From assembly GCA_003647375.1 (NCBI GenBank), contig QMMS01000277.1:1-6022 (forward strand): a DNA stretch of 6,022 bases. Direction: 5' to 3'. The DNA is from Deltaproteobacteria bacterium. Lineage in GTDB: Bacteria > Desulfobacterota > Desulfobacteria > Desulfobacterales > B30-G6. Position 1 is the stretch's first letter. Each line of letters starts with the position of its first letter. The position numbers and the translations under genes are program-made. This document shows, piece by piece, positions 5,601 through 6,022 of the stretch. Below the pieces are notes generated by a model that saw only the letters and a program-made list of their open reading frames with translations, did no database searches and was not told where the DNA came from.

Positions 5601-5841
5601 ACGCTACTATCTTGATCTCCTTGAAATGATGAATTCTTCATTCAAAAAGATTGCTTCTGGCAAATACGATAAAAAAGATGTCGAAAGATTATTTGAGCTA
5701 TCGAAGACCGGTAGATACCCGCACATTTTTGCCGAAATGGCCGAGTCATTCAGCATGATGGTGATTAAAGTCGAAGCCAGGGATTTTCATCTAAAGCAAC
5801 TCATTAATGAATTAGAAGAGACAAAGTTAAAGACAACGTAA
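5590..5841 (+). CDS. 83-aa soluble protein resembling a stand-alone N-terminal module of a bacterial signalling regulator
   Basis: Start is ATG 5590, with GGGGA 8-9 nt upstream; a TTG at 5575 in the same frame is possible but has no site of its own. The protein is predicted helical: MDYERYYLDLLEMMNSSFKK, a short charged turn (KYDKKD), LFELSKTGRYPHIFAEMAESF, then a charged helix VEARDFHLKQLINELEETKL that could form a coiled coil (about 61-80). From memory, similar segments (a LFELTKxGxYP motif followed by a MMxxKVEARExxL helix) open longer sigma-54 regulators, diguanylate cyclases or PAS proteins in sulfate reducers, where the helix leads into the next domain. Here the frame ends at TAA with no output domain, so it is either a free-standing partner protein or a truncated regulator. 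It overlaps the broken membrane-protein gene and precedes the dehydrogenase by 78 nt, so it is probably in the same transcript. Confidence 0.7.
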   Translation: MDYERYYLDLLEMMNSSFKKIASGKYDKKDVERLFELSKTGRYPHIFAEMAESFSMMVIKVEARDFHLKQLINELEETKLKTT

Positions 5842-5863
5842 TATTTTGCTTTCTGGTATGGAA

Positions 5864-5887
5864 CCGCCATTGGCGGGGAATTCCGCC
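5864..5887 (+). promoter_or_regulatory. Mutually exclusive hairpins before the dehydrogenase gene
   Basis: CCGCC (5864-5868), GGCGG (5872-5876) and CCGCC (5883-5887) allow the middle segment to pair with either neighbour: a 3-nt loop on the left or a 6-nt GGAATT loop on the right. No U-run follows, so it is not an ordinary terminator. It sits between the 83-aa gene and the ribosome binding site of the dehydrogenase and may affect mRNA stability or translation. Confidence 0.4.
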
Positions 5888-5919
5888 TGACCACAACATT
5901 TGAGAAGGGAGGGTTAACC

Positions 5920-6022
5920 ATGATACGAAAGGCCTTTTTCCCAGGGTGTTATATACAGGGGAAGGATATTCTCCGAAATCTCGGGGAAATTGAAGAACTT
6001 AAAAAGAAAAGAGTTTTTCTTC
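5920..6022 (+). CDS. Start of a glycerol-dehydrogenase-like iron-type alcohol dehydrogenase (partial)
   Basis: ATG 5920 follows AGGGAGGG (5906-5913) with 6 nt spacing. The 34 visible codons begin MIRKAFFPGCYIQGKDILRN and end LKKKRVFL. PGxYIQGxxxL then a KxVxL beta strand is the usual N-terminus of glycerol dehydrogenase (GldA) and close relatives of the Fe-ADH/dehydroquinate-synthase-like superfamily, where Arg is more common in place of Cys10. These enzymes oxidise polyols or alcohols with NAD using a divalent metal. The NAD-binding GGG motif and metal ligands lie beyond the window, so substrate and metal are not proven. It is the last gene of the group read from 5102. Confidence 0.7.
   Translation, partial: MIRKAFFPGCYIQGKDILRNLGEIEELKKKRVFL

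Overview
The window most resembles a chromosomal segment from an anaerobic bacterium, probably a sulfate reducer or syntroph of the Desulfobacterota. This is an inference from three things: a tungsten aldehyde:ferredoxin oxidoreductase (AOR), a DASS-type carboxylate transporter paired with a CBS-domain protein, and a small protein whose sequence style I associate with regulators of that group. No rRNA, tRNA or CRISPR array is visible.

Left part (1-1987, minus strand): two genes read leftward, a two-CBS-domain protein and then, about 100 nt downstream, a DASS/SLC13 sodium:anion symporter that runs off the left edge. Both signature SNT tripeptides of the transporter are altered. Centre (1988-2438): a divergent intergenic region with two dyads of the form TTGT-N5-ACAA, a tandem 8-nt G-tract repeat with G-quadruplex potential, and a possible short leader ORF. 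Next comes a complete AOR gene (2439-4385, plus strand) with all four iron-sulfur cysteines.

Right part (4386-6022) is visibly more AT-rich and looks like a graveyard of insertions. It holds a fossil of a REP-associated tyrosine transposase (RAYT), a strong bulged palindrome, a small unidentified ORF on the minus strand, and a right-end fossil of an IS200/IS605-type element with the last codons of tnpB and an omegaRNA-like scaffold. A near-consensus sigma-70 promoter (TTGACA-17-TAAAAT) points rightward from just outside that fossil into a run of genes: a broken gene for a small protein with a C-terminal membrane segment, an 83-aa stand-alone module overlapping its end, and the start of a glycerol-dehydrogenase-like iron-type alcohol dehydrogenase cut by the right edge.

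The two redox genes (AOR and the dehydrogenase) could both act on alcohols and aldehydes, and the transporter could import an organic acid. They lie in separate transcription units, so a shared pathway is only a possibility. I do not see a clear new defence or mobile system. The most unusual items are the altered transporter motifs, the fossil transposon ends next to an active-looking promoter, and the decayed membrane-protein gene still coupled to its neighbour.
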